Positions 10,605-20,879 of a stretch of DNA of 64,000 nt are shown here, one piece after another. This DNA is from Hetaerina americana (Eukaryota > Arthropoda > Insecta > Odonata > Calopterygidae): NCBI GenBank assembly GCA_022747635.1, contig JAKTNV010000002.1, positions 112,056,869-112,120,868 of the forward strand. The letters run 5' to 3'. Both the position numbers and the translations under genes were made by a program. Position 1 is the first letter of the stretch. Every line of letters begins with the position of its first letter. The notes under the pieces are model-generated. The model had not been told where the DNA came from. It saw only the letters and a list, made by a program, of their open reading frames with translations, and did not search any database.

Positions 10605-11115
10605 GCATTTACATCTACGCGATACTCCGCAAGTCGCCGCAAGGGTGTGTGGTGGGGGGTGTTAGGTCACCAGCCATGCATGCACAATCGCAATCATATA
10701 ACCTCTGCACAAATATAGTTTGGCAATGCTCTTGGGAAATGTTAATCACACGAAAGAAAGTACGTACATGGAACAATATTCAATAACAGGATACGCATAT
10801 TCAAATCATGCTGTAGAACTGTTAAATAGATGGGTCTATCGAATAAAAGAATTAACGCGCAGGATATCAACAAAAGATATACACTACCAACTCTAATCAT
10901 CTCCTTCGCGATTGCTGTCATGTCTAGTTTGATATCTAATGCTACGAGGAAAAAAAGACATTTCTAATCCATCCGTTCTACAATCCATCTCCCTGATTTT
11001 ACGTGGTTGATCTGGCCTTCCTTAGTAATTCTGGACCGGTAATATGCCTTCAACATCCTCATATCAGTAACCTGTCTTGCAGGCGAATGCGAACTCCTTT
11101 TGTGAGTCAGTAGCT
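10605..11115 (-). pseudogene. CR1-like LINE tail B with RT C-terminal remnant
   Basis: The 3' end at left (TTTACATCTACGCGATACTC, hairpin, TTAGGTCACCAGCC) continues through tail B to a coding remnant on the minus strand, LRMLKAYYRSRITKEGQINH, the end of the RT protein with its basic DH/NH-type motif. It shows that tail B also belongs to a CR1-like polymerase. Confidence 0.78.
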
Positions 11116-11279
11116 CTCTGACACGATTGTGTTTTTTATTTTTATAAAGCATTCTTTGAAAATGATGAATATAATTAATATTAATTGGAAAAAGAATGAC
11201 TGGCGTTTTTGAATCGCTTCACCAAGCCCAAAACTCGAGTGTTTTTATTTAATTTTATTAACAATTACGTATCGCGCGA

Positions 11280-11650
11280 ATGCATTAATGAAATTGAGTA
11301 TGGGGGCGTCGTTCGGGCAGCCAGCCTCCACCGCGAGAAGGGAAGTCCTATTTGCATCCCCCCTCTCGCGATTGAATATTGCGCGGAGGCAACTTCCTCT
11401 TCAAAAAATTAATTGACGATCGGCCGGCGCTTTCTCGCGCCCGTGGGCAGTGGGGGAAGAGTGCAGTTTTATTTGCCGAGCGTGGCTTCGGCGACTTCTT
11501 CGACCCGCGCCGTCACTCTCCAGGCGTCGAAATCTGGGTCGTGGAGTGGACAGCCGATACCTCCCCTTTCCATCGTCCACCCCTTTCCTCAAACCCCACA
11601 CCCCTCACCCCTCCTCCCTCCCTGCCTGCCCTGAGTCGACGGAACTTCCT
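11280..11650. other. CpG-rich patch
   Basis: GC-rich, CpG-dense sequence in AT-rich surroundings. Overlapping frames are open in both directions, which is expected from GC content. No domain is recognised. Confidence 0.4.
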
Positions 11651-11879
11651 CGTTGCTTTGGACGCGTAAACTGTCCCGTAATCAAATTAAATTGGTGCTC
11701 TGCGGTCACTTCCCAAATTGACATGCTGTGGCGAAAATTGCAGCCGCGGTGCCTTTCAAACTTATCTACCGCTTTACGTTCGATGCTAAACGCAGAAATG
11801 AATGGGTCAGGGATGCCTCTGCGCGGTGGTGCCGTGCTTCAAAGTATTTACCGTATTCCCTTTTTTCGCTGATGAGAGA

Positions 11880-12007
11880 TGTATAGCTGCACGGTATTCA
11901 AAAGGTTTAGGCGACCGACAGCAGAGGTCATTTGCGCCAGGAGGTAAGGGTAGGGGTAAGATAATCGGGGAAAGGAGGAAGGATGGAGAGAACCCTGGCG
12001 TCGGCGT
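11880..12007 (-). repeat. SINE2 3'-half fragment, diverged
   Basis: The minus strand reads GTAGGCTAACGCCGACGCCA, then TCTCTCCATCCTTCCTCCTT and CAAATGACCTCTGCTGTCGG, matching the 3' half of the SINE2 copies at 19572 and 46755. Confidence 0.72.
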
Positions 12008-12480
12008 TAGCCTACATTTCTACATCTACATCTACATAATACCCCGCAAGCCGCCGCAAGGGCGTGTGGCGGGGGGTGTTAGGTCACCAACCGTAAAAAG
12101 GAAAAATACCACATGCAAAAAAACAACACGGAAAATTACACCCACAGCAGCGCGCACACTCATGCAAAAATCCTTTCATCCAATACTCATGCAAACACAT
12201 ATACCGCAAAACAACTTAAAAAACTGCACCCCGTGATGCAGTACGAAAGCCATCCTACAACACGGAAGCAAGCCAGGACACAACAAGCAAGAAATTGAAA
12301 CATCACTACCACATGAAAATGCACCACGAAACACTCTACCCCCACAGAGTCTGTAAAAGGCGACCCAACGTTGCAGGTAGCAGGAATTTCCCCCCGCGGA
12401 GAGGGACGAGGGATTGAAAGGAAAGAGACTTAAAAACAGATGAATGGAACACGAATGAGGTCATTCGGAAAGAAAGGCAC
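12008..12480 (-). repeat. CR1-like LINE tail A with terminal hairpin
   Basis: It starts TACATCTACATCTACATAAT and ACCCCGCAAGCCGCCGCAAG, a perfect consensus hairpin, and follows tail A through CCCCGCGGAGAGGGACGAGG to the ACACGAATGAGGTCATTCGG block. It is closely similar to the copy at 24173, suggesting fairly recent spread. Confidence 0.88.
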
Positions 12481-12494
12481 CAATGGTTCCACAA

Positions 12495-12575
12495 TTTAAT
12501 TTCACATCCGATGGACCGATATTCGAACCCGGGCCTTTTGGTGTGGGAAGCCAGTACCTTAGCTTTTTCGAGTGG
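12495..12575 (-). repeat. tRNA-like SINE head fragment
   Basis: The minus strand reads GCTAAGGTACTGGCTTCCCA and GGCCCGGGTTCGAATATCGG, the internal-promoter part seen in SINE2 with a B-box-like GGTTCGAAT. The body is missing. Confidence 0.55.
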
Positions 12576-12579
12576 AAAA

Positions 12580-13134
12580 AATGAAAGCCTGGTTATGCCA
12601 ATGCAGTTTGAATCGTAAGAAGAAGATAAGGAGATGGTACCGACTGCGGGTTAGCGACGTAGTTGTATTTCTTGTTGCAGTTTGAATCGGAATAGGCCAA
12701 GAAGCCCCTTGCAAGCAGATTGGTAGTGTACGCTTCGTCGGGGTCATCGCTATATTTGGATAGGCTATTGGCATGTATTCTATATCTGTTTGCAGCGTCG
12801 AAGGCGTGTGGAAAAGGGTGCTAAGTCAACAGCCTTTAGAGTAATTAGCGCTTAATGGCATTCGGTATCATTTAATTTCGAAATGTTCGATTTTTCGTAG
12901 GAACTTCATCACATGCATTTCTGTGATCGCATTTTTTGCGTAGGGAATGTGGCATTGCTTGTATAATTCAGTTCTCCCATGCTATTGGTTAATTGAATTT
13001 TATTTAAGTGTTTACTACTCCTTATGGATGGCCACGAGATGACCTTTGGCTTAAATACAGGTTAAATTCACAGCGTATTAGTATGCTGCATATGACTACA
13101 TAACGCGGAGTAGATAATTAAAATTGGTAGTGTA
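12580..13134. other. No recognisable feature
   Basis: AT-rich DNA without recognised genes or repeats. Confidence 0.4.
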
Positions 13135-13406
13135 TATATTTGTCGATATTCCGCATGCTATTATTTTCATTTATAGACCCATCTTTTTAACAGTTCAACA
13201 GCATGATTTGAATGTACTTTTCGTATTATTATATTTAAATATTGTTGCATGTATGCCCTTTCTTTCGTGCGATTAAGATAATCAAACTAATATTAGTGTC
13301 AAGGTAACGTGATTTGGTTTTGCATATGGTTTTATTCTAGTTAACAGGTGGTGACCTAACACCCCCTGCCACACGTCCTTGCGAAGTATTCTGTAGATGT
13401 AGATGG
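13135..13406 (+). repeat. CR1-like LINE tail B, sense copy
   Basis: Tail B on the plus strand (TAGACCCATCTTTTTAACAG, TTTCTTTCGTGCGATTAA) ends in a partly deleted hairpin (CCTGCCACACGTCCTTGCGA) and TCTGTAGATGTAGATGG. Confidence 0.78.
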
Positions 13407-13689
13407 TAAATCGCTGGTTATCCGAAGGCATATCACCCCGTTTACTCATGTCCATGATGAGGCCTATGGAATGGAATAGAGGGATGCAAATGAATATACG
13501 GTGGCATTTTTGCTTTAAATCATAAGAGGACTCCTTAGAATTCCATGGGAGTCTTCTGCAGTTTCCATGGAAACCAATCGATTTCCTTTGAAACTGCGAC
13601 AGCCTTTTATGGATTTCCTTTCCCTTGAAGTTGGTCCCAGTCGAGCGATGCCGCGGCGGAGTTGAAATTTGAGAACTCAAGAGAGCATG

Positions 13690-13905
13690 GATATTTATTT
13701 ATTTTATTTATTCAGTATAAGTCCGAAAACAGCACATTTTGGCCTTTACATCGAACTATTAACAACGATAACAATGGTCACATTCACAAACACCCAAGCC
13801 CTAGGTGGAGGAAAACTCACCCAGGCGGGAATCGAACCCGCGACCCTTGGAATAGCAGACGAGGACGTTACCCCGCCGCTACCGGGGTCGGCAAATAAGA
13901 ACGTC
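13690..13905 (-). repeat. tRNA-derived SINE
   Basis: On the minus strand the head reads CCCCGGTAGCGGCGGGGTAA (A-box region), followed by GCGGGTTCGATTCCCGCCTG (B box, plus-strand 13827-13839), which folds as a T arm. A tRNA-unrelated body and an AATAAATAAA-type tail follow at 13690-13715. These are the parts of a Pol III SINE. It is one copy with no second match in this window. Confidence 0.75.
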
Positions 13906-14087
13906 TCGCAAATGGTGCGCGGGTTTTTTGTTTTTTTTACTGAGGAACTTGAGAGATACGTTTTGTAATCTGGAAGGTTGAAATTAAACCCATACAGGTC
14001 TCTTTTAGTGCCAACTGGCTGATGCCCTTTTGGAAAAGAAGCTACATGAATCGAATGAATATGCCACTAACTTCCTTTAGCCTACAT

Positions 14088-14815
14088 CTACATCTACTTA
14101 ATACCCCGCAAGCGGCCGCAAGGGCGTGTGGTGGGGGGTGTTAGGACACCATCCATAATTAAGAAAAAATAACCGCTTGCAAAAGCCACATATTTATACA
14201 GTCGACCAGCTAAACAAGGTATACATTCATGCAAAAACCCTTACACCCCACACACATGTAAACACACAAACTACCAATATACCCATGCACTTACAAATAT
14301 ACCTGATATCTTTACAATGTTTCATTTTGTTCCGACTTGTAAATTCAATGTTTTTAATATTTCTTAAGTGATTTCGGTTTCTTCCTATTATGATTCCTGA
14401 TTGTTCGGAGAAAGAATAACTATTTGTATCTATCTGTACTGGAATCTATCGCCCTTATATTATCTTTGTGGTCTGATCTACTTAAGCAGTGTTGGGCCAT
14501 TACGATTCCTTCAGTGTTATAGTTAAACTCGTTTCTTCTGAACCTTTCTTAAAGTCGAAGCCTCGCTTGTTCTCTTCGTATTTCAAGTAGCTCCGAGCCC
14601 AAATCCCCTAAGAGATCTGCCACACTTGCGTTCTTATCATAACAATTTTTAACGAATATGGTGGGTTCTCTCTGGACTTAATCTAATTATTTTTGCCAAA
14701 TTTTGTCTATATATTAATTTCTAAGTCTCTAGCGAGTAACTCGCAATGTAATGGGCCCCTTATTTCCCTGTATGACACCGTGTCGTATGCCAAGACATAA
14801 TTTAAGGTTGTTACT
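14088..14815 (-). pseudogene. CR1-like LINE, tail C plus RT remnants
   Basis: The 3' end at left (CTACATCTACTTAATACCCC and hairpin) passes through tail C to the C-terminal coding end (about 14390-14690) and an RT piece near 14720-14815 similar to the REIR.QL...L.RDL stretch at 21.1 kb. Stops and an internal deletion between the blocks make it non-functional. Confidence 0.75.
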
Positions 14816-14819
14816 AATG

Positions 14820-15205
14820 CGATCTACATCTGCTAAATGCCCCGCAAGCCGCCGTAAGGGCGTGTGGCGGGGGGTGTTAGGACACCACCCGTAATTTAGA
14901 AAAGAAAAAAAAACCGCATGCAAGAACCACAAATTCATACATCCACAAAGAAAACATGGCATACATTCATGCAAGAACACTTACACCCCACACATGCAAA
15001 CACTCAAACTACATCTTACGTACACATGCACCTGATAGTATACCTAACAGCTTTGCAGTGTTTAACTTTGCTCCGACTTGTAAATTCAATGTTTTCAATA
15101 TTTCTAAAGTGACTTCGGTTTCTTACTATTATGATTTCTGATTGGAAAGAATGAGTATTTGTACCCATCTGTACTGGAAAATACCTATTCCTCCTATTAC
15201 TATTC
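14820..15205 (-). repeat. CR1-like LINE tail C with hairpin and RT stop region
   Basis: A second antisense copy directly after the first: GATCTACATCTGCTAAATGC, hairpin, tail C, then the GAAACCGAAG complement and a STDR-type coding end near 15150-15185. Confidence 0.83.
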
Positions 15206-15559
15206 TCTGAGGGACGCCCGAAGGTACATCTTCCTCCGTTGAGTACCACCCGTCGATGGCTCCTATTTATTTGCAAGCCTCCAGTCCAATCTTTCATTCA
15301 ACCAATTGGCAAGCATCAGAAGCCACCGGGGACAGCCACAAGGCGCCCAAAGTGGCGGAGTAAAACCCGCTCTTTTCGGGAATTCGCGTCCAGCCCTCCC
15401 CCCCCCCTCTTGCTTTGGCTCACCGCCACCGAGGACAGGAAGGATTTATGAGTGAAATTGATTGACGAATCGTAGGGAAATATTTTCCCTCGCAACACTG
15501 GATGCTAAAAAAAATCGGAAAGAACCCTTATGACAACCTCCCGAATGACATTAATTACT

Positions 15560-15600
15560 TAATTACTTGCTGGAGACCCAACACCCCCCGCCACACGCCC
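15560..15600 (+). repeat. LINE hairpin remnant
   Basis: ACCCAACACCCCCCGCCACA CGCCC is the left half of the LINE hairpin, cut off before GGCGGC. Confidence 0.5.
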
Positions 15601-15611
15601 TCCTGAATCCT

Positions 15612-15992
15612 AGCATTCCAGGACAGATAGGTACAAATACTCATTCTTTCCCCGAACAATCAGAAATCATAATAGTAAGAAACCGAAGTCACTTTAGAAA
15701 TATTGAAAACATTGAATTTACATGTCGGAGCAAAGTTAAAAACTGCAAAGCTTTTAGGTATACTTTCAGGTGCGTGTGTATGTAAGATGTAGATTGAGTG
15801 TTTGCATGTGTGGGGTAAAGTGTTCCTGCATGAATGTATGCCACGTTTTTTTTTTTGTGGATATATGATTTTGTGGTTGCATGCGGTTTTTTTTCTCTTT
15901 TTCTTTCCTAATTACGGGTGATGTCCTAACACCCCCCGCCACACGCCCTTGCGGCGGCTTGCGGGGTATCGAGTAGATGTAGATGTAGCGCG
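15612..15992 (+). repeat. CR1-like LINE tail C, sense copy with RT end
   Basis: It starts in the coding end (CAGATAGGTACAAATACTCA, encoding DRYKYSFFPEQSEII), crosses the RT stop and tail C, and ends with the full hairpin and GAGTAGATGTAGATGTAG. Confidence 0.87.
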
Positions 15993-16039
15993 GCAAGATT
16001 GAGATTCTTTCTTTTCGGTGAAGGCGATGTTCAGTGACT

Positions 16040-16640
16040 GAGAACTCCCGTTCCGCGCGTCTCGCTGCGTCTGCGGGACCGGAGGGGAACTTGCGGAGGA
16101 TTGGCCGTTGGGGGGGGGGGGAGGAGGATTTCGAGGCCCACCCTTCCCAGGCTGCAGTGCAAAGGGGGGAGTGGGGGAGGGAGGGAAGAAGGCAAAGGGG
16201 TCACCTCAAGGACAGTTGGCACCGTGGAATGCTGGTCGCTGGGCGGGCGGTTGTGGGAAAAAATGCCTTGGGTCGGGTGAGGTGCCTTTTTCCAAGGGGA
16301 GATAAGCGAGTAACTGGCCGACCCAACCAACCCTACCTCCCTCCCTCCCGAATTCCCTCTCGCCAGGACGGCAGCCACTTTTTTCCCCTTCATTCCAGTG
16401 AATCAGGTGTGTGTAGCGGAGGGGGCGCAGGTAGAATTAACGCCTGGGGTCCCTTTGTGCGGGAAGGGGGGGGAGGAGAAGGAGGGGTCGGCACCGCTGC
16501 ATTTCACCTGGGGGGGGGGTGTTCAACCTGGAACCGCCCGGGACGGGTATGGTGTGTGTGTGTGGGGAGAGAGAGTGGGTCAGGCAGCCGGGAACACTTC
16601 GATCACTCCGCTACCTCGCCCTCTCTTTCTCTCAAGTCTG
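16040..16640. other. G-rich, CpG-rich patch
   Basis: Contains G runs of 9-12 at about 16109, 16467 and 16510. A 235-codon frame crosses it, but the translation is low-complexity Gly/Arg with no domain, so it is not called as a gene. G-quadruplex formation is plausible. Confidence 0.4.
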
Positions 16641-16769
16641 CATGGAGCATATTCTCCCGAATCCGTTTTCTTACATTCGCAACTTACTTTACGGGACTTT
16701 TCGGAGAAATCGTTCCTAATAGTCCTGTCTATCCACAGTAACCAATCTAGTAATCGTATTTTTGATATG

Positions 16770-16827
16770 ATCTACATCTACATATTACCCAGCAAGCCGC
16801 CGCAAGGGCGTGTGGCGGGGGGTCATG
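16770..16827 (-). repeat. LINE hairpin end only
   Basis: GATCTACATCTACATATTAC, CCAGCAAGCCGCCGCAAGGG and CGTGTGGCGGGGGGT: a minimal 3' fragment of about 55 bp. Confidence 0.8.
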
Positions 16828-16861
16828 ATAGATGACCTCGTATAAAGCTGGAGTAAAGCAT

Positions 16862-16965
16862 TAATTAATAATGAGTTTAAAAATTACACTGAAGGAATTA
16901 GCAGATTAGATAAGACCACAAAGACAAAATAAGGGAGATAGATTCCAGCACAGAATACCAAAATA
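16862..16965 (+). pseudogene. CR1-like LINE RT C-terminal fragment
   Basis: It matches the coding end (AATGAGTTTAAAAATTACAC, GACCACAAAGACAAAATAAG, AGATAGATTCCAGCACAGA), equivalent to RSDHKDKIREIDSST. Confidence 0.65.
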
Positions 16966-17289
16966 TCTTGTCTCGTGTTTCAATGTCTGGCGAGAGACCT
17001 TTTCGGAGGTTAGAATCTTAAAATGAAACAATGTAATGTTTAGAGAAAGAATTATTCTCTCTGTGTCAACGTTTAGCTCGATTGATTCATATTTAACCGT
17101 CCATTTTTTAAGTTGCTCACTCATTCTAATACGTGCCTCCATTGGATCCAAATGCCCTTTTGTCCAATCAATAAAAATGCGATTCATTCTGTTCATTCTC
17201 AACGATGATTCGCGAGGCTTGCTCGCTCCATAGTTCACTGCCGAAATTCCTTCTTCTCGCACGTTCCTCCTCTCAACGCTCCAAATTCT

Positions 17290-17358
17290 CCTAGTCCTAG
17301 CACCCCCCGCCAATCGCCCTTGCGGCGGCTTGCGGGGGTATTAAGTAGATGTAGATGA
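17290..17358 (+). repeat. LINE hairpin end
   Basis: AGCACCCCCCGCCAATCGCC, CTTGCGGCGGCTTGCGGGGG and TATTAAGTAGATGTAGATGA: the terminal hairpin with tail only. Confidence 0.78.
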
Positions 17359-17539
17359 ATTATCTCTTCTGCTTGCATTAGAGGAGAGGTCTGACCAAGG
17401 CGAAATATGCTCCCCTCAACATTACCCTCGATATTATTTTCCCGCCCTTACTCTCATGAAATCCCCGATGTAGATACGCATGAGTTGCCAACGTGTGACC
17501 GGGCGTTTCCGGCCAGATTTCAGAGTCGCCTCCTGCTAT

Positions 17540-18432
17540 TTTAGCACTCGGACCGCTTATACATGCTCATTATAGAGGGTTCAGTATTGACTACGGCAAA
17601 TCAAGTTAAATATTTGGGGGTTGTTCTAACACCACGCCTTTCATGGGGAGCACATATCAGGACAATATGCGGATCAGCTTTAAAGAAACTTGGCTTCATA
17701 AAACGGGTGGTGGGGAAATGTAATGAAAAAGTTAAAGAGAGGTGTTATTTTGCTCTAGTTAGACCTCATTTGGAATATGCCGCAAGTATTTGGGATCCTT
17801 GGAAGAAAATATGGTAAAACGAATTAAATCAAGTCCAGAGAAAATCCGCTAGATTCGTTAAAAATTCTTATGATAAGAACACAAGTGTGGCAGATCTCTT
17901 ATGGGATTTTGGCTCGGAGCCACTTGAAATACGAAGAGAACAAGCGAGTCTTCGACTTTAAGAAAGGTTCAGAAGAAACGAGTTTAACTATAACACTGAA
18001 GGAATCATAATGGCCCAACACTGCTTAAGTAGATCAGACCACAAAGATAATATAAGGGCGATAGATTCCAGTACAGATAGATACAAATAGTTATTCTTTC
18101 TCCGAACAATCAGGAATCATAATAGGAAGGAACCGAAATCACTTAAGAAATATTAAAAACATTGAATTTACAAGTCGGAACAAAATGAAACATTGTAAAG
18201 ATATCAGGTATATTTGTAAGTGCATGGGTATATTGATAGTTTGTGTGTTTACATGTGTGTGGGGTGTAAGTGTTCATGCATGAATGTAAGCCATGTTTTT
18301 TTTGTGGATATATGATTTTGTGGTTATTGCATGCGGTTTTTTTTCTTTTCTAAATTACGGGTGGTGTCCTAACACCCCCCGCCACACGCCCTTGCGGCGG
18401 CTTGCGGGGTATTAAGTAGATGTAGATGTAGA
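17540..18432 (+). pseudogene. CR1-like LINE, RT C-terminal third plus complete tail C
   Basis: One of the longest LINE copies here. The thumb/C-terminal region starts near codons for VLTTANQVKYLGVVLTPRL, then LGFIKRVVGKC, RPHLEYAASIWDPWKKIW, a stop at 17815, QVQRKSARFVKNSYDKN, DFGSEPLEIRREQASLRL, RSDHKDNIRAIDSSTDRYK, a second stop, and FFLRTIRNHNRKE. It then runs without break through the tail C 3' UTR to the hairpin and GATGTAGATGTAG. It directly proves that tail C belongs to this RT family. Stops show it is inactive. Confidence 0.9.
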
Positions 18433-18523
18433 GGATAGTGTGCGCCCAAGGGTTTTTTGCCCCAACGCGCTACGAGACCGCGAGTTCCTGGCCAAACACC
18501 AGGTGGCAACACTGCCCCAACCC

Positions 18524-18606
18524 CATTTTATTTATTTATTTATTTATTTACACAATTACGTTGCAATTAGGCGATTTTCCTGGTGGCAACGGTCAAGTTA
18601 GGTCAA
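18524..18606 (-). repeat. LINE tail E 3' terminus
   Basis: TTTA repeats, ACAATTACGTTGCAATTAGG and CGATTTTCCTGGTGGCAACG match the 3' end of the LINE at 26.6 kb. Confidence 0.7.
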
Positions 18607-18880
18607 TTTATAGTCCTGACGACGCCCCAGCAGACTTCTGTTTGTTCCCTCGGATTAAGACAGCCCCGAAAGGAACCCTTTTTTGGGCCATAGGAGAAAT
18701 CCAATCAGCCGTGACGAAAACCTTGCGAGAGTTCCCCGAAGACGCCTTTCAAGGTGCCTACCGGTCATGGCAGAGTCGCTGGGAAATAAGTGTAGAGGCC
18801 CGAGGACAGTACTTTGAAGAATTTCAAGTGTTCATAACTTACTTCAAAAATATAATTGCATTTCTTTTGGAACGCGCACT
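18607..18880 (+). pseudogene. Mariner-like transposase C-terminus
   Basis: It encodes PDDAPADFCLFPRIKTAPKG (third catalytic Asp region), EIQSAVTKTLREFPEDAFQG and WQSRWEISVEARGQYFEEF, the usual mariner C-terminal blocks. The frame has no internal stop in this part, but the N-terminal two-thirds are absent and it is fused to LINE tail E on its left. Confidence 0.83.
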
Positions 18881-18959
18881 ATACGTATTCTCCTCTTTGC
18901 ACCCCTGAGTCTACGGTTGACTCATGCAGGCACGGCGGAACCATACCATGTGTCTCTGC

Positions 18960-19430
18960 CAAAGTCTCTCACTCAAAGTCTCCTGGAGAGCGATGGAAGA
19001 ATTCTGGATTACTGCATTGTGGTGTTTGGTGCGTCTGCGGCGAGGGCACCGTCTCGCGTGTGGTTTCGAGCGAAGGGGGCGTGGCCCCGGAGGTGTCACC
19101 GAGGGCGTGTCTCCAAACGCGAGGAGGAGGGGTGGGGGTGCCCATTGTTGGGCCCCGGGGTCGGCGTGGGCGAAGTTTGGGGTGGGGAGGGATGGGAGTC
19201 GGGCGGGGAAGAAAGAAAGAAGCGCTGGGCCGGGCGACGACACGACTCTTCTACGCTCCCCGCCCTCAACGCCTGCCCCCCCCGTATTGCGGTTTGGAGG
19301 CTCATGTTGCGGCCCCCTCCTGGATTCCGTCCCGAATGAGAGGGCCTTTTACTGCCCCACAAGGTGGTGGTTCTGCCCTTCCAAGTGGAATGGTGGCAGC
19401 CCCCCCCATGACAGGTATTCTGAAAATTCC
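18960..19430. other. CpG- and G-rich patch
   Basis: GC-rich stretch with frames open on both strands up to about 200 codons. Translations are compositionally biased, with no recognisable domain. Confidence 0.4.
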
Positions 19431-19571
19431 ACCAAAACATCCCCAAATATAACCACCGCGGCCGTTGTTGTCAGTTTTATTTGCTGCACTTTCTATTTCA
19501 GTTTTTCCCGAGCTACATCCTTCAAATGGTGTATGTAACAATGGCGCCTTACGGACAATCCTTATGTTTCA

Positions 19572-19887
19572 GGGGGATCGAGATGGTGCGGGGGCTAACG
19601 TACTGGCTTCCCACCCAGAAGGCCCGGGTTCAAATCACGGCGGTGTTGAATATTTTTCAGAGGTATCTCGATCCCTACTTTAGGTGCTTTGTGGAGGGCA
19701 CTTTGAGTGAGTACGCCGCCCGTCGGATGGGACGTTAAACTGCGGACTCCTTGGCGCCTTTCGTAAAGAGTAGGCTAATGCTGACACCGTGTTTCTCTCC
19801 ACCCTTCATCCTTTCCCGTCCATCCCCTATGGCTCAAATGACCTCAGCTGTCGGTCGCCTCCCCTCAAAACTACTACTACTACTACT
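19572..19887 (+). repeat. SINE2, tRNA-derived, full copy
   Basis: The head GGGATCGAGATGGTGCGGGG carries an A-box-like TGGTGCGGGGGCTAA, followed by CCCGGGTTCAAATCACGGCG (B box). The body contains GTCGGATGGGACGTTAAACT and CAAATGACCTCAGCTGTCGG. The tail is ACTACTACTACTACTACTT. It is about 90% similar by eye to the copy at 46755. Confidence 0.87.
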
Positions 19888-20089
19888 TACATTTCAGTCA
19901 AAATGGCGTTGAAAATACAAAAGAACGCCTTAAAGTTTTCTTGAAGCTTTTAATTGCTAATGGATCAAAAGAACGTTTTCCGGAAAAAAATGACGCACCC
20001 GCCTTAACTCGTTGCTTCAGGAGATGTGAATGTTTTTAGTTCCAACATTATAGTCTTAGAAGGGAAAACTGAATTACGTTTGTCAATTG

Positions 20090-20260
20090 TTCATATACAC
20101 CTACGCAATACCCCGCAAACCGCCTCAAGGGCGTGCGGCGGGGGGTGTTAGTTAGGTCAGCAACCATGCCTGCTCGATCACGTTCACCTCCACAAAAACA
20201 TTAGTTTGACCGTGCACTCGGTAAAATGTTAATACCACGAAAGAAGAAGCGTCCGGGGCC
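20090..20260 (-). repeat. CR1-like LINE tail B
   Basis: CACCTACGCAATACCCCGCA, a hairpin, TTAGTTAGGTCAGCAACCAT with a small duplication, and the tail B AATGTTAATACCACGAAAGA block. Confidence 0.75.
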
Positions 20261-20429
20261 TTCACTGCTTTGGCGCTGATCCCCGGCGGTTACCAATGGA
20301 ACGACGACCACCACTGTCGTCGGCTTACGGGGATATCTCTCCAGACGGCCGTCAACGGGACATCCTCCCTTTTCCTCCGTCGTGACCTTATTCTTGCTCT
20401 TTCTTTCTTCATTCTCTCTTGTTATTCAT

Positions 20430-20656
20430 CAACATCTACTAAATATCGCGCAAGCCACTGCCAGGGCGTGTGGTGGAAGGTGTTAGGGCACCTCCCGTGA
20501 TTAAGAAAATAAAACCACATGCAGAAGCCACGATTTTATACAGTCCATAAACAAAACATTGTAGGCATTCACGCAAAAACCCTCATAACCCCCTCACATG
20601 CAAACACACAAACTACCAAATAACATACACACGCACCTACAAATATACTCAGTACC
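20430..20656 (-). repeat. CR1-like LINE tail C, 3' half (split by insertion)
   Basis: ACATCTACTAAATATCGCGC, a diverged hairpin and tail C up to the 14-bp target ATATACTCAGTACC (20643-20656). The LINE resumes after 20880 with the same 14 bp, so it was one copy before the palindromic insertion. Confidence 0.82.
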
Positions 20657-20879
20657 ATTATTGAAATAGAAAGAAAGACTCGTACTTTTCCACAGATTTT
20701 ATTATACGGCACGACGCGTTTCACCGACTTGCGGCATCATCAGGCTACCTGATGATGCCGCAAGTCGGTGAAACGCGTCGTGCCGTATAATAAAATCTGT
20801 GGAAAAGTACGAGTCTTTCTTTCTATTTCAATAATGGATATCAATTACTTCCACGAAGTGAAGCCTGAAACAATAGAAT
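20657..20879. mobile_element. Palindromic foldback retroelement insertion with hammerhead-like core
   Basis: This 223-bp insertion is flanked by a 14-bp duplication, ATATACTCAGTACC, at 20643-20656 and 20880-20893. Positions 20655-20837 form a perfect inverted repeat: two 90-nt arms around the loop CTA at 20745-20747. Each arm contains CCTGATGATGCCGCAAGTCG followed by GTGAAACGCGTCGTGCCG. The CTGATGA...GAAAC...GTC order is that of a hammerhead ribozyme core: GGCTAC/GTGCC could form stem I, GCCG/CGGT a weak stem II, and ACGCGT is self-complementary, as in dimeric short-stem-III hammerheads. Penelope-like elements and retrozymes are known to carry such motifs, so I suggest that origin. No protein is encoded. 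Confidence 0.85.

Noticed and set aside
16034..16741. 235-codon frame on the plus strand
   Set aside because: It lies in a G-rich patch, is biased to Gly/Arg/Glu, has no domain, and competing frames on both strands are also open.
4438..18432. CRISPR array suggested by recurring GC-rich repeats
   Set aside because: Spacing is irregular, orientation is mixed, and copies are joined to LINE coding sequence. These are LINE 3' ends in a eukaryotic genome.
18856..19538. Two overlapping plus-strand frames of about 200 codons
   Set aside because: GC-driven open frames that begin inside a mariner remnant and cross a CpG-rich patch. No recognisable protein family.
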